Positions 44,100 to 54,275 of a stretch of 64,000 nucleotides of DNA are shown in pieces. The stretch lies in the NCBI GenBank assembly GCA_027924645.1, contig BSBN01001483.1:1736001-1800000 (forward strand), given 5' to 3'. The notes under the pieces are model-generated. The model was given only the letters and a program-made list of their open reading frames with translations, did not search any database and had not been told where the DNA came from. Source of the DNA: Cunninghamia lanceolata. Its lineage: Eukaryota > Streptophyta > Pinopsida > Cupressales > Cupressaceae. Both the position numbers and the translations under genes were made by a program. Within the stretch, counting starts at the first letter, position 1; each line of letters opens with the position of its first letter.

Positions 44100-46386
44100 A
44101 TATAATGTCCTGATACAATGCCTCTAAGGGTCAAAATGACATAATTGTCACATAGAGGACCCTCTCTCTGACCCAGTCGGGGATCCTGACTCTAGTGGTG
44201 GCTGTGGTCCTGCTTGTGGCTGAGGCGGTGGCTGCGGCTGTACCTATACCTGTGGAACTTGCTAGGGCACATGAGATGGGGGACCCATCGCCTGCTGAAC
44301 TAACTGAACTGATCTAGATCTATGTGACCTAGACGCCCTCGATCCACTAACCTGGCTATAACTCGGTGTACGCTGCTCTATCGGCACTTCCACGTAATAG
44401 AGGCCCCGGTAATAATCCATCCACCCTCTGGCCTCTACCATCTCCCCCTGTGCCTAAGACAACTGCTCCTGTACCTGAGACAACTGTCCCTGTACCTGAT
44501 ATAACTATGTCTGTGCCTGAGACACTTGTGTCTGCATCAAAGTCAAAACTAGGGCCATACCAGCACCTGAAGCCTGCAAGCTACCCACCGTAGTCTCTAC
44601 CTCCTATGCCCTCGCAAGTGCTGCATCCCACTCTCTGATCAAAATCACTATATCCCCCTGAGCTTGGGCTAACTGTGCCTGCAATGCAGCCACCTGTCCA
44701 TCTGAGCCATCCAATAACGCCACTGCCCCCTGCAACTACACCAACTCTACCTCACAACTCTCTAATGCCTCCTGCAGGCTAGCTACCTACACTCGCAGAG
44801 TCTCAACCTCCTCCTCCTCACCCCGAGCCCACCGACGGGATGCCGACCTCTTAACCTCTACCTCTCGACCTGCCCTTGAAGGGCCTGCCTTTGCTGATGC
44901 TGCGACAAACCCTGTGGTAGGGGTAGAACACCCCTATCCACCCTTGGCTGTCCCCCATGCCGCCAAGGTCCTCCATGCTATCGCCCCACTCCAATCTGAA
45001 CCTGCTTGACAGGTACCTGCTGTACAAGTGCCTACTATCTCACCTGCTATTGGGGCACCTGTCCAGTTGCCGCTGTTGCTAAAACATCCATCAGCTGCCC
45101 ATCCCTCCAACCACCCTCTCCTCTCCATCCCCTCCAACCTCCATGATGTAGTCTGCAATGATCTCCTCACCCTCCTCTAAGAAATCATCCCCATCAGAAT
45201 CATCATCTCTATCATCCTCTGAATCATCATCTCCTGATCTCGCTGCCTCCTCCACAGGGACTACCTCCTCAGCTGAATCAGTGAATCGAGTTGGTCGCCA
45301 CATCTACCACCATATATCATATGCAGGAGTAGTGTCTACATCCTTGACCATGCTTTGCTAATCCCACTGCAACAGATGCAAAGCCACAAAGTCCTCTAGA
45401 GCAACCTGTGGTTATATGGCTGCGGGCCAATAACGCACATCCTGACGGGTTCGTGCAAAAATGACCATCTATTGTGGAGTATCTTGCCGCAACCTAAACT
45501 ACTGCATAACTTACGATGGTAGATACATGTCTATCATGTGGTCTCCATGACGCATCAAATAGCACTACTAATAAGTAAATGAAATGTGCACAACATCGTC
45601 TGGCCACGCCTCTACTCTGATGTAAGGTCGCCATGTCACCCGAATAACATCATCCAGCACCCGCCTCCAGTACCAAACTTGACCAGTGTATGTGTACTCT
45701 GCATCTTGATACCAGAACATGAAGGGCTCAAACGGACAATGATAATACCCACGTCACCGCCGTGTGACAGCAATATGCTCCCAAATCCACAGCTGCAACA
45801 AAGTAACTCCGACTGATAACACTGAATCATAAAGATAGACAACTGTATACATCTCATGATACAGCTGCCCCAACATTGCTAGTCCCTAGACATACATGGT
45901 CTCATGCCTGACCATCCCCTCAATCACCCCTCCCCATCCAACTAGAAATTCCCTGCCCCTCCTATCGGGCATCACCACACCACCAATCAATGCGCACAGG
46001 AATAAGGCAAAGGGATCTGCACCTGCCGCCAGAGTCCCCTCATAACTCATCTCCCTCCCATCTATCAATAATACAATGTGATCAGCGCCAAATACTCTGA
46101 TCAATGCCCTCCGTCACCTCCTCATGTCATATGTCACCCGATGGCCGTGAATAGGTAACTTGAGGATGCGATAAACATCCTCAAGAGTGATAGTAATCTC
46201 CCCAGTAGGTAACAAAAATGTGCAAGTCTTCGACCGATACCACTCTACAACCACGGTAATTAGAGCTCTATGAGCTCACAACACTAGCATCAACGCAACT
46301 GTCAGAAGTCCTAACCTAGCCAGTCGAGCCCAGGTGGCATCATCAAACTGATCAAATAGTGCCATCACAGATGGCACGCGTCGCTC
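44100..46386 (-). pseudogene. E4 antisense PMD gene, exon 2
   Basis: Exon 2 begins at 46386 after a CGCAG acceptor, in phase with exon 1. The plant mobile domain follows: a leucine-rich lead (ARLARLGLLTVALML), TFLLPTGEITITLEDV (about 46175-46225), GGVVMPDRRGREFLVGWGG (about 45930-45990), and a TLLQLWIWEHI segment (about 45790). The C-terminal half has an acidic Asp/Glu run (about 45170-45260), a Gln-rich coiled coil (about 44450-44620) and the ending YYRGLYYVEVP, which resembles the E5 protein. Stops, many of them TAG, break it. PMD proteins include MAIN/MAIL1 of plants and transposon-borne relatives. The role in a retroelement is unknown. Confidence 0.82.
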
Positions 46387-47044
46387 CTGCGAGTACAATA
46401 TAAATGAACCCGGATCCTGCATCCATAACTTTCTGGTTAGTGATCTACCTATCTTTCTCTGAATCAACCCCTTTCTTCTAATGTTGAAAAGCCGGAATCA
46501 TCTAGCGCCAAAACAGACCATGCTTTGCGCCATTTTAAAAATAGTGCTATACTTCTTCTCTTGGCACTATTACAAATAATAGCGCCACTGCGCAAGACAC
46601 TTTGCATCACTTTCACACATAGCGCTACTACGTAGGATACTTAGCGCTAATCTAAGGAATAGCGCCAATTCTCCCAATAGCACATATATTACATATTGCG
46701 CTGATACTCTACATAGCGCTGAAACAAAATATAGCGCTACTATAAAAAATAGTGCCAGTCTAGCACATAGCTCTACTATAACACCCATTTGGTGCTAAAA
46801 TGCCAAACCCTAACCACTTTCAAACATTGCGCTACTATAAATGATAGTGCTAAAATGCCAAGCACATGGAGACAATCCGCCTCTAGTCTACCCTCGTGGA
46901 TAGCGCCAATCCAGAGGATGGCGCTAATCCGCGTTCTTTTGGCGCTGCGTGACCTTGCGATAGCGCCACCCATTGCAAAACCCAATTCCTGAACCCAAAA
47001 AAATGTGACAAAATTAAAATAACAAAGCCAGGGTTAGGCCCTAC
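46387..47044 (-). other. E4 PMD intron carrying short-repeat cluster 3
   Basis: A phase-0 intron with donor CAG|GTAGGG and acceptor GCAG|GAG, the same phase and acceptor context as in E5. Positions 46501-46966 hold about 20 copies of the GCGC-core motif, reading T(A/G)GCGCTAT on the PMD sense strand, with TG/CA-decayed variants. An alternative acceptor at 46459 is also in phase, but homology to E5 favours 46387. Confidence 0.65.
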
Positions 47045-47134
47045 CTGGGGTCCAGCCTCCAGTGCCTGGCCAAATGATCAGAACTGTTCAGAAATGTGTC
47101 GAAGTCGCGGGAATTGGGGGTTGCGCTCTGCCAT
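47045..47134 (-). pseudogene. E4 antisense PMD gene, exon 1
   Basis: Thirty codons from ATG (47134-47132) to the donor at 47044. It starts MAERNPQFP, has one TGA, and ends EAGPQ; E5 exon 1 ends EAGPL at the same splice phase. The conserved ending, in-phase junction and conserved upstream TATA region support this short exon. Confidence 0.6.
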
Positions 47135-47200
47135 CTCTCCTCTGCTCCTTCTCACCAAGTCAATGTGTGCAAATGTGGCACTCTTAGGGCCCACTTGTCC

Positions 47201-47209
47201 TAATATAGC
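47201..47209 (-). promoter_or_regulatory. TATA box of the E4 PMD gene
   Basis: The minus strand reads GCTATATTAGGA about 70 bases upstream of the ATG. E5 reads GCTATATATAGGA about 75 bases upstream of its PMD start, and the sequence after both is related (GTGGGCCC versus CTGGGTCC, then CATTTGCACA). This supports an antisense promoter inside the element. Confidence 0.6.
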
Positions 47210-47453
47210 ATGCCATGTCATCCCCCCATCCACTCTTTTTCCCCTCCAAGGTGCAGATCCCAACCTTTTTCCTCCGTTTTTCTTCCTGTCATCTTCTTTT
47301 CCCATCCTCTATCCAACCTTCACTCCCGTCACGTCCTTTCAAGAGCTCGCCTGAATTTTTTTTTTTTGGGTGACCTCTCGAGGGGCATCCCTCACCCATC
47401 TTATTCCTTCCCGGCAGCTAGGGCAAATTCTTTTTTTGACCTGATGCCACGTC
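47210..47453. other. E4 region between PMD promoter and polypurine tract
   Basis: Pyrimidine-rich plus-strand sequence that would be the upstream promoter region of the PMD gene. It contains a 12-base T run near 47358. The open frames here are by-products. Confidence 0.5.
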
Positions 47454-47466
47454 AAAGAGGGGCAAA
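47454..47466 (+). promoter_or_regulatory. E4 polypurine tract
   Basis: AAAGAGGGGCAAA directly before the 3' LTR start TGTAGACACC. It matches the tracts of E0 and E5. Confidence 0.9.
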
Positions 47467-48556
47467 TGTAGACACCTAAAAATGTCTTTTACCATCAAAC
47501 CGACTCCCAACATCCCTAAACATACCAATTTCTCTTCTAACCAATTAATTAAATTTTTATTTAATTAATTATCCCTTCATCACCTAATTTTACATCATTT
47601 TATCCCTAATAATTGAATTAATTCTATTAATTCAATAGTTCAAACCTTAGCCAATTGATTAAATAAATATGCAATATTTATTTGGCCAATTTCCCCCTCC
47701 TCACTAAACCCAATTAATTAGCTAGATCATGTTTAACTAATTAATTCAGCCTATTAATTGACCTATCCCTACCCTAGGTAATTGAATAGCTATTATTTAA
47801 TTGCCTACCCTAAACTACCTCATCCTAGCCTTAGGATTAATTAAATACAACCTTATTTAATTAATCTTAAACCTCTCATTAAGATGGTCAAATTCAGCTT
47901 AACACCCTTCCCCACATCCTCCAAATAAAAAATTAGAATATATCCACATAAGTCAATTTTTTATTAAAATATATCCCACATCACAATTAATTCCTCTTAC
48001 AACCCCTTACCCATGCCATGCCTCATTTATCTCCACTTATCCCCAAATGAATTTTTAATTGATTTACCATTCCCCATATGAATTTTTAATTCATACATAT
48101 TCCATCTCACCCAACCTCATTTAATTCACCCTTTTCCCAAAAATGAATAAAAGATTCACTTTTATTCCTAGCCCTCCATCCTCCAAGATGAAATCTAGGC
48201 CCTTCACATCACTTTCATCCTCCACCATTGATCTTCCAAAATAATCTCCACCCTTGGATCAAAATCTCTTCAAAAAAAATCTATAAATAGAACCTCTCCC
48301 AAGCCATTTGGGGATCCAATCTTCAAGTAGTGTTATCATGCCAAAATATCTAATGAGCTAGTTCTTGTGAGTTGTAATTAGAATAAGAGCATTTCACATT
48401 ATATTCATCAACTAGGGTTTATCTAATCTAGGAGCTCTTGGGTGCAAAGCTCTTCTCCCTTTGATGAGATTGGGTCTTCTTGTCTAGGTATAAACTCTTT
48501 GTTTTGTTATGCATTTAGTTTATGTTTTTACCTTTGATTTGAATCACCTAATCACA
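47467..48556 (+). repeat. E4 3' LTR
   Basis: 1,090 bp, about 98% identical by eye to the 5' LTR. It keeps a 13-bp stretch that makes an additional inverted repeat (ATTGAATTAAT...ATTAATTCAAT, about 47611-47635). TATA box at 48281-48290. Followed by AACTC. Confidence 0.93.
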
Positions 48557-48610
48557 AACTCCTAGCATGCCACCTACTAAAAAGAAAAGGGAAATCCTGT
48601 GTATTGTTCT
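48557..48610. other. 54-bp remnant between E4 and E5
   Basis: Starts with the second AACTC of E4's duplication and is the continuation of the sequence at 29470, into which E4 inserted. E5 begins at 48611. Too short to classify. Confidence 0.6.
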
Positions 48611-48983
48611 TATAAGGGTAAAAATGGGATTAATCAAATGAATACTAAAAACCCAAACATCAATGGAATATGAAGATAAAAGGAGATTTATAGTAGAAAA
48701 AGATACTTACAACCTTTTACCTTGCGTCTTCCATTGTTCGGCTTTTCTTTCTTGATCTTGTGGTGATGAAGATGGCCCTTAGGAAGCTTGCTTCCTTGCT
48801 TCAATTCCTCAAGTTGACAAGGAGAAGTTGGCTCTGATACTTGGTGTGATAAAGATGAGCTTCAACACACTATGAAATGGATGGATGATGAAGTGATATG
48901 CAATGGGGTGCCAATGGCGCGCTATAGTTCCTGCAGCATAAGTTTACTCAAAAGATGGATATCAAATGAAGAAGAAGAGGGTT

Positions 48984-48993
48984 GTATTTATAG
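48984..48993 (-). promoter_or_regulatory. E5 LTR TATA box
   Basis: The minus strand reads CTATAAATAC, close to the E4 box CTATAAATAG and at a comparable place in the LTR. Only the 5' LTR copy, beyond the window, would drive the genomic RNA. Confidence 0.65.
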
Positions 48994-49270
48994 AGTTGCG
49001 TGAGAAAGGATCAATGGTGGAGAAGAAATGAGAAGATCAACAGAGGAGGATGTTTGAGAGAACGTGCACAAATAGAAGAAGGACACGTGTCGTTCAAAAG
49101 GAAGCTTTGTTGAGTTAACTGCTTTCTTGATGAGGATGAGTTTTTGTTTTTCTTAAATTAGAATATATTTTTCTAATTTAAAAACAAAGTTGCTTTAACT
49201 AAGCTTTTGCTTTGGTGTGACAAGAAGAATTTATTTTTGGAAGATTTGAAGATTTTTTAGAAGATAAGAA

Positions 49271-49545
49271 AGCATAATTAAATAAATAAATTTATTTAAT
49301 CACTTGTGGATAATTTTGGAAGAATAAATAAAATATTTAATATATTTTATTTTTAGAGATTTTAATTTAAATAAATTTGCATTTTATTTAAATTTGGAAG
49401 AATGAAAGATTTAATTAAATAATTAAAATTATTTAATTATTTAGAAGAATAAAGTTGATATAGATGAAATTAAATAAATAAATTTATTTATTTATTGATA
49501 GAGGAATATGAAGACAAAATAAATATTTAAAATATTTATTTAAGT
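49271..49545. repeat. AT-palindrome array in E5 U3
   Basis: Successive perfect inverted repeats include ATTAAATAAA/TTTATTTAAT (near 49280), AATTAAATAATT/AATTATTTAATT (49413-49424 with 49427-49438), AAATAAATAAA/TTTATTTATTT (near 49475) and AAATAAATATT/AATATTTATTT (near 49525). E4 and E0 LTRs have similar but different palindromes. Confidence 0.8.
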
Positions 49546-49573
49546 AGAGTCATGTCATTTTTAGGTGTATACA

Positions 49574-49587
49574 TTTTGCCCCTCTTT
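49574..49587 (-). promoter_or_regulatory. E5 polypurine tract
   Basis: The minus strand reads AAAGAGGGGCAAAA just before the LTR start TGTATACACC. Confidence 0.9.
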
Positions 49588-49847
49588 GATGCAATCTGTT
49601 TTATCACGTTGTTTCAAAGAATAATAATTTTTGATAGTGATACATGCCCCAGTTTGCCCCTAGTATAAGTTTAACGACAGAATGCCCCCTCAGGAGATTG
49701 GACGGGAAGACGGTAGAAAGCGTGAGACAGACAATCTCACAAAGAAGGTGGAAGAATAGGTTAGGATGGAGAAAAATAGGACATGATTCAGAGGAACGGA
49801 CATGGGAAGTAGTCATAGTTGTCATACAATCAACTGTGGTTCACTTG

Positions 49848-49858
49848 CTATATATAGG
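49848..49858 (+). promoter_or_regulatory. TATA box of the E5 PMD gene
   Basis: GCTATATATAGGAG, a strong plant TATA box 75 bp upstream of the PMD start codon at 49931. The equivalent E4 position has GCTATATTAGGA. It points into the PMD gene, opposite to E5's own transcription. Confidence 0.7.
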
Positions 49859-49930
49859 AGCTGGGTCCACAAGTTCTATTCATTTGCACATTTGTCCTTA
49901 GTTGATTTGTCTTTGAGAGCTCAGGAGAGT

Positions 49931-50032
49931 ATGGTAGCTAGAGTAGTCGACAGAGAGATGGATATTCTACGTGAGGAGCACTAGTTTGAGAGAGTCCGAC
50001 AGTTTGATTGGCCAACTGAGGCAGGACCGCTG
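49931..50032 (+). pseudogene. E5 antisense PMD gene, exon 1
   Basis: Thirty-four codons from ATG 49931 (MVARVVDREMDILREEH, then TAG at 49982 in place of a likely Gln) to FDWPTEAGPL at the donor CTG|GTATGT. The exon ends in phase 0 and matches E4 exon 1 at its EAGP ending. Confidence 0.65.
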
Positions 50033-50592
50033 GTATGTAGTTCGTCAAAACTCGCTAAAAGTCATTTATTAGGGTAATAAATGCTTAGGGAAAAAAGTAA
50101 AGACAGATGCGCCAAACTGCCATTCGACGCATATATGCTCTAAAATGGCACATATGTTGCTAAGTGACGCATATGAGATACCTTATGGCACATATGATAG
50201 TTTGGCGCATACAGGCTATGAGTTGGCGCATTCATTGGGGAATGACACATTTGACACAATAAGTGGCGCATATGCCGAAACGAAGCATACACATCAAGGA
50301 TTAGCACATTCACGGTGAAGAGGTGCATACAATATGGATCGATGCATTTGCTACTTGGATTAGCACATTTGCACTGGGAAAATCAGTTGACTTAACAAAA
50401 TTAACCCAATTGGCACCTTGATTGATACGTCAATTGATAAGCAATCTCTGAGATTACTGAGAATCTAGTCAAGAGATGATATGCTATTTTGATTAATTTG
50501 ATATGTTAAGTCAATGATAAGATAGCTTGATTGCTTTGAGTAGGTTTGCTTGGATATGGATTTTTTTGACACTATGCTTTGCTTGGTTGCAG
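50033..50592 (+). other. E5 PMD intron carrying short-repeat cluster (TGGCGCATA family)
   Basis: 560 bp, GTATGT...GGTTGCAG, phase 0. Positions 50108-50370 carry about 17 copies of a motif whose best form is TGGCGCATA(T), for example at 50215, 50225 and 50264, with decayed forms such as TGGCACATA, GACGCATA and TAGCACATT. The same motif, in element-sense orientation, recurs in the E5 leader. Confidence 0.68.
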
Positions 50593-52546
50593 GAGGATAT
50601 CCGGGATACGCTGATGTCATGAGAGCAGTTCCCTTTGCCGTTGTTACAGAGGTACATGTTGACAGAGATTGACTGCGAGGTGCTTGGTGCTATGGGGCTT
50701 CATTATATTTGCTTCATGCCTGAGGTTCGTGCAAACTGAGGGTTGTTGACTGCAACTATGGAGCAATTCCACAGCGAGGATGGGACATTCCATCTTTCGA
50801 CGGGGGAGATGGCGATCACTCTGCAGGACGTGTATAGGATTCTGCACCTCCCTATTCAGGGAGAGTTGGTAGAGTATGAGGCGCAGCATGATGCTAGATT
50901 GGCTGAGTGCAGATGCGTGTTTGATGACCCGGAGCTAGTTAGACAGGTGATTTCGTGGCAGGACATTCATGACTGCTATGACTACTTCCCGGGTATAGTG
51001 GCTGGACTGATCAGTGGCGTAGTATGCCCCGATAGGAGGTCTCACGGGTTCCCGACTGGTTGGGGGAGGGTGCTGGAGAGCATGATCACTAATGGGACTT
51101 GGTATGCCTGGGGCATGTGTGTGCTAGCACACTTATACAGAGATATGCACTAGGTGGTGTATCATAGAGGAGCTAGTTTGTCAGTAGGCGTGTCTCTGTT
51201 GTAGTTTTGGTTATGGGAGCACATAGGTATCACATGACCGATATGTGTATTTCATAAGTAGAGGGATGAGCCCTACAGTTATGACTATGTAGGTGTGGTT
51301 TCCCAGCACAAGCTGGGAAAGCTGGAGTATTGGAGACATGCGCTAGACAATGTGGATTGGGTTGTGTGGCGTCCATACATAGACTGAGAGGTATGGGATG
51401 ATGATGCTGATGAGATGCCATACTATTTCCAGACTCGGTGGCTCATTGGCAAGACCAGGTACATATTAGAGAGGTAGATTTTGAGCAGAGTGCAGAGATT
51501 GTTTGGTAGAGTGCAAGGTAGACCATAGGGCCAGGCATGATTTGCGAGGACCCATGCAGAGAGATTCAGGTGGGGTCCTGTGGCATCATACGAGGAGGCC
51601 TTGGTAGACTTTTAGCAGATTCCCCATGCGGCTTGGTCCATGAGGAGGGACATAGTAGATGCAAGTATGACAACCAACTATGAGGAGTGGTTAGCCGCCC
51701 ATCCCTTTCCCCGATATTCAGGACTTGGAGAGCTGGCTCCTTGTATAGACGAGGCAGATTCAGATGATGAGGGTGGGGCTGGTAGGAGGAGGGGAGGATA
51801 GAGGAGGGGGAGAGGAGATCAGGGGGATGATGGAGGAGATGGAGGAGGAGGTGGCAAACCTAGACAGAGGAGGAGGTCTGGGGAGGGACCTTCGGTTTAG
51901 CAGGCAGTTGCACAGTCGCAGGCTGTAGGTCAGGTGCAGATACTAGCAAAATAGGTGGCACCACAGAGATAGATGTCGCCACTGCAGCAGGTGTAGGTGC
52001 CAACACAACAGGTGGCACTGGGATAGGGACAGGTAGGGCAGGCTTTGTAGCCTAACTTACAACAACAGACTATTGTGACATTATAGGGTCAGATTAGGTA
52101 GCTAAGGGCCCATATGAGAGTAGTGGAGTCGCAGAGAGATGCGGATGTAGGATGGATATCAGAGATATCCAGAGAGAGAGACGCAGCCTTGGCTAGCATG
52201 AGGGCAATGAGAGCATAGAGAGATGCAACCATGGCAGCTATGGGTACAGATGGTACTTCTAGCTTTTTGGTATCACAGGTGCAGCTGGCACAGACACAGC
52301 TAGCCCAGGTACAGAGTGAGCTTGCTATAGCATAGGCTCAGGCTCAATATTACAGAGGTTTATATCATGGGGTAGTGTCACCGGATCAACATGCGTCCAG
52401 CTTCAGGATCTAGTCTATGGCATCTTAGAGGGTAGGTGGGTCTCAATCAGTAGGATCAGTGAGGGGCCCCCAACAGTGAGGGGGAGAGAGAGGAGAGGGC
52501 AGCACAGGGAGCAGTGCTCGACGGCAGTAGGGTTAGCCAAACCTAG
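50593..52546 (+). pseudogene. E5 antisense PMD gene, exon 2
   Basis: Begins GAG GAT ATC in phase with exon 1. PMD signatures: GLLTATMEQF, TFHLSTGEMAITLQDV (about 50785-50832), SGVVCPDRRSHGFPTGWGR (about 51010-51066), then LWEHIG and YWRHALDNVDWVVWRPY. A Gly/Arg/Asp-rich linker (about 51770-51880) and a long Gln-rich coiled coil follow, ending in YYRGLYHGVVSP and a Ser/Gly-rich tail with TAG at 52544. The uninterrupted part is 50743-51153. I count about 19 TAG and about 5 TGA in-frame stops and no TAA, mostly where Gln is expected. It may be non-functional, or strongly decayed at methylated CAG. Confidence 0.82.
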
Positions 52547-53940
52547 ATACTTGTACCAATTTTTGAGTTGATCTACACATTTTTTATGGCTAAGCTAGCC
52601 TGTATATGTACTATTTTGCCCCGAGACATGTATTACCATCTTGTTGCACTTTGTATACATTTTTATGATATGACTCTAAGAGATGGACATATATTTTGAT
52701 ATGTACATTTGGACACGTTTTTATGCTTTATATGATGATGCAGTTATGGATGTTCTATATGCAGATGTTCTATGCTTATATGCTATGTATGCAATCTATC
52801 TGATGATGCTTTGTGTATGTGATGCATATTTAGATGGATTTGGGATGATTTGATATGCAATGCAGATGTAGCATGTTATTGATATGTTTATGCAAATCTA
52901 TATGTATTTTGTTTATTTTTTTTGGTTTTTGATAAGATATATGGATGCAAAATGTATGTGGATGACCTAATGCACTTATTATGTATGGGAATGATTTAAT
53001 CATGTAAATGACTATCTCATGTGATATGATATGCTATTTATGCTATGTTTTTGATATGTCCAAATGTACTCAATCGGCATAGTGATGATATAGATAGGTG
53101 GAAGAGAAGAAATGAAGAAATACAGGCTTTCATTTGATATACTGCAAGGTTCCTTATTGCATGGTTGATATGGATTGTTGGATACGGGATGGATATGGAT
53201 TGTCATCTTGATATTTTGTAAGTCTTTTGCTTTCATCATTGGGCATTTTTTGTTTCTTTTTTCTTTTTGAAATGTTGTAAGAAAATACAAGCATCTAGGT
53301 ATAATTAGACTGAGATGACCTGAGCATTTCTTACATGGATTTTGATATAGCAAGTTGATACAAGCATCTAGTCAAACTTGAATCTAGATGACCTGAGTAC
53401 TTCTTGCGTTTCAACAGACAAGGATTGCCCTTTTTCATGTTCAAACCTCTGAAGTCCTTGAGGATCTTTTGCTGATCATGTCGTTAGACAAAAGTCGTCA
53501 CATTACTAAAGTTTAATCTACAAACAATAGACAGAAAAAGATTATGCCCCCATCATAGCATCTCGAGCTTTTGGCATCCTTGAGTAGCATAGGAAGACAT
53601 AATGACAAAAATCCAAGACTTTGTAAGTTAACCTGTTCACAAAACATTCTTGCATTAGATATGTCTTTTTTCCATAATTGATAGAGTCAGTTTGAGTGTT
53701 TCGGTATGGTACTCTGCTTTGGACAGGTTGATGTTTTTGCGTCAAGATTTTTTGTTTTAGAAGCTTGTTTTTACTGCGTTTGTTTGTCTAGTAAAGGGTA
53801 TCACAATCCTTTATTGGTATCCTCTTAGAAAAACTGGCATTCAAGAATCCAATCTGCAACCAGGTCAAGGAGTTGCCCCTAGTTTAGACAAGGATTGACT
53901 TATTATGGGTGAGACGACAAATTGACATGGAGGGACGGAC
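52547..53940. other. E5 spacer between PMD gene and pol, no gene supported
   Basis: T-rich sequence with many GATATG and ATGCA(T/G)ATG phrases (52680-53050), then ordinary AT-rich DNA. It is downstream of both the PMD gene (plus) and pol (minus), so convergent transcripts would end here. No conserved terminator could be identified. Confidence 0.45.
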
Positions 53941-54275
53941 CCTAAGGGACTGACCTAGTGCCTCGGGGGTTCATTGCTAAATGGCCTTGCCTACGTGACC
54001 ACGCAGAGGCAACGTAGTTCAGGGTGAATCTGATGGACATAAGACCTAGGTGATGGCAAAGATGCAGAAATTGTATGGACAATAGGACGGATGACACTGG
54101 ATAGGATGGATAGAAAAGAAGGGGGTGGAGTGGAGCGGAGCCTCGGGGGCGCATTGAGAATGGCCTTGCCTACGTGATAGCTCAGAGGTGACATAGTTCA
54201 ATAACAATTCAAAGGATTGGTTCAAGATGAATGATATGATGGACACAAGAGATATGGGGTTATAACAGATGGAGG
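53941..54275. repeat. Imperfect tandem duplication in the E5 spacer
   Basis: Two units share CCTCGGGGG, ATGGCCTTGCCTACGTGA, CAGAGG and GATGGACA(T/C)AAGA, starting at about 53962 and 54142 (step about 180 bp), with internal differences. Confidence 0.7.

Larger units (their letters stand above)
29471..48556 (+). mobile_element. E4: Tat-lineage gypsy element with antisense PMD gene
   Basis: LTRs 29471-30547 and 47467-48556 with AACTC duplication enclose 16.9 kb. In order: primer site, 3-kb leader with repeat clusters and a conserved hairpin block, gag, protease, G-patch, RT, RNase H, second RNase H, integrase, a 3-kb repetitive spacer, a PMD gene on the opposite strand, and the polypurine tract. 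The second RNase H is diagnostic of the Tat lineage. Extra ORFs, some PMD-like, have been reported in this lineage. By eye the LTRs differ by roughly 20 substitutions and one 13-bp indel, so insertion is fairly recent, yet gag-pol carries two dozen or more stops. Confidence 0.92.
48611..49573 (-). repeat. E5 3' LTR
   Basis: 963 bp. Its outer 350 bp match 63651-64000 with roughly 4% difference by eye; its outer end is TATAAGGG where the other copy has TGTAAGGG. On the minus strand it begins TGTATACACC, like E4. The TATA box (minus CTATAAATAC) is at 48984-48993. Positions 49271-49545 hold five consecutive AT-rich perfect hairpins or palindromes. Confidence 0.9.

Noticed and set aside
47078..47354. 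Overlapping ORFs on both strands near the E4 3' LTR as separate genes
   Set aside because: The region is explained by PMD exon 1, its promoter and the polypurine tract; the longer frames lack motifs.
50593..52546. TAG reassigned to glutamine (alternative genetic code)
   Set aside because: TAG positions differ between related copies and coincide with CHG sites; other stop types and frameshifts also occur. Deamination decay is simpler.
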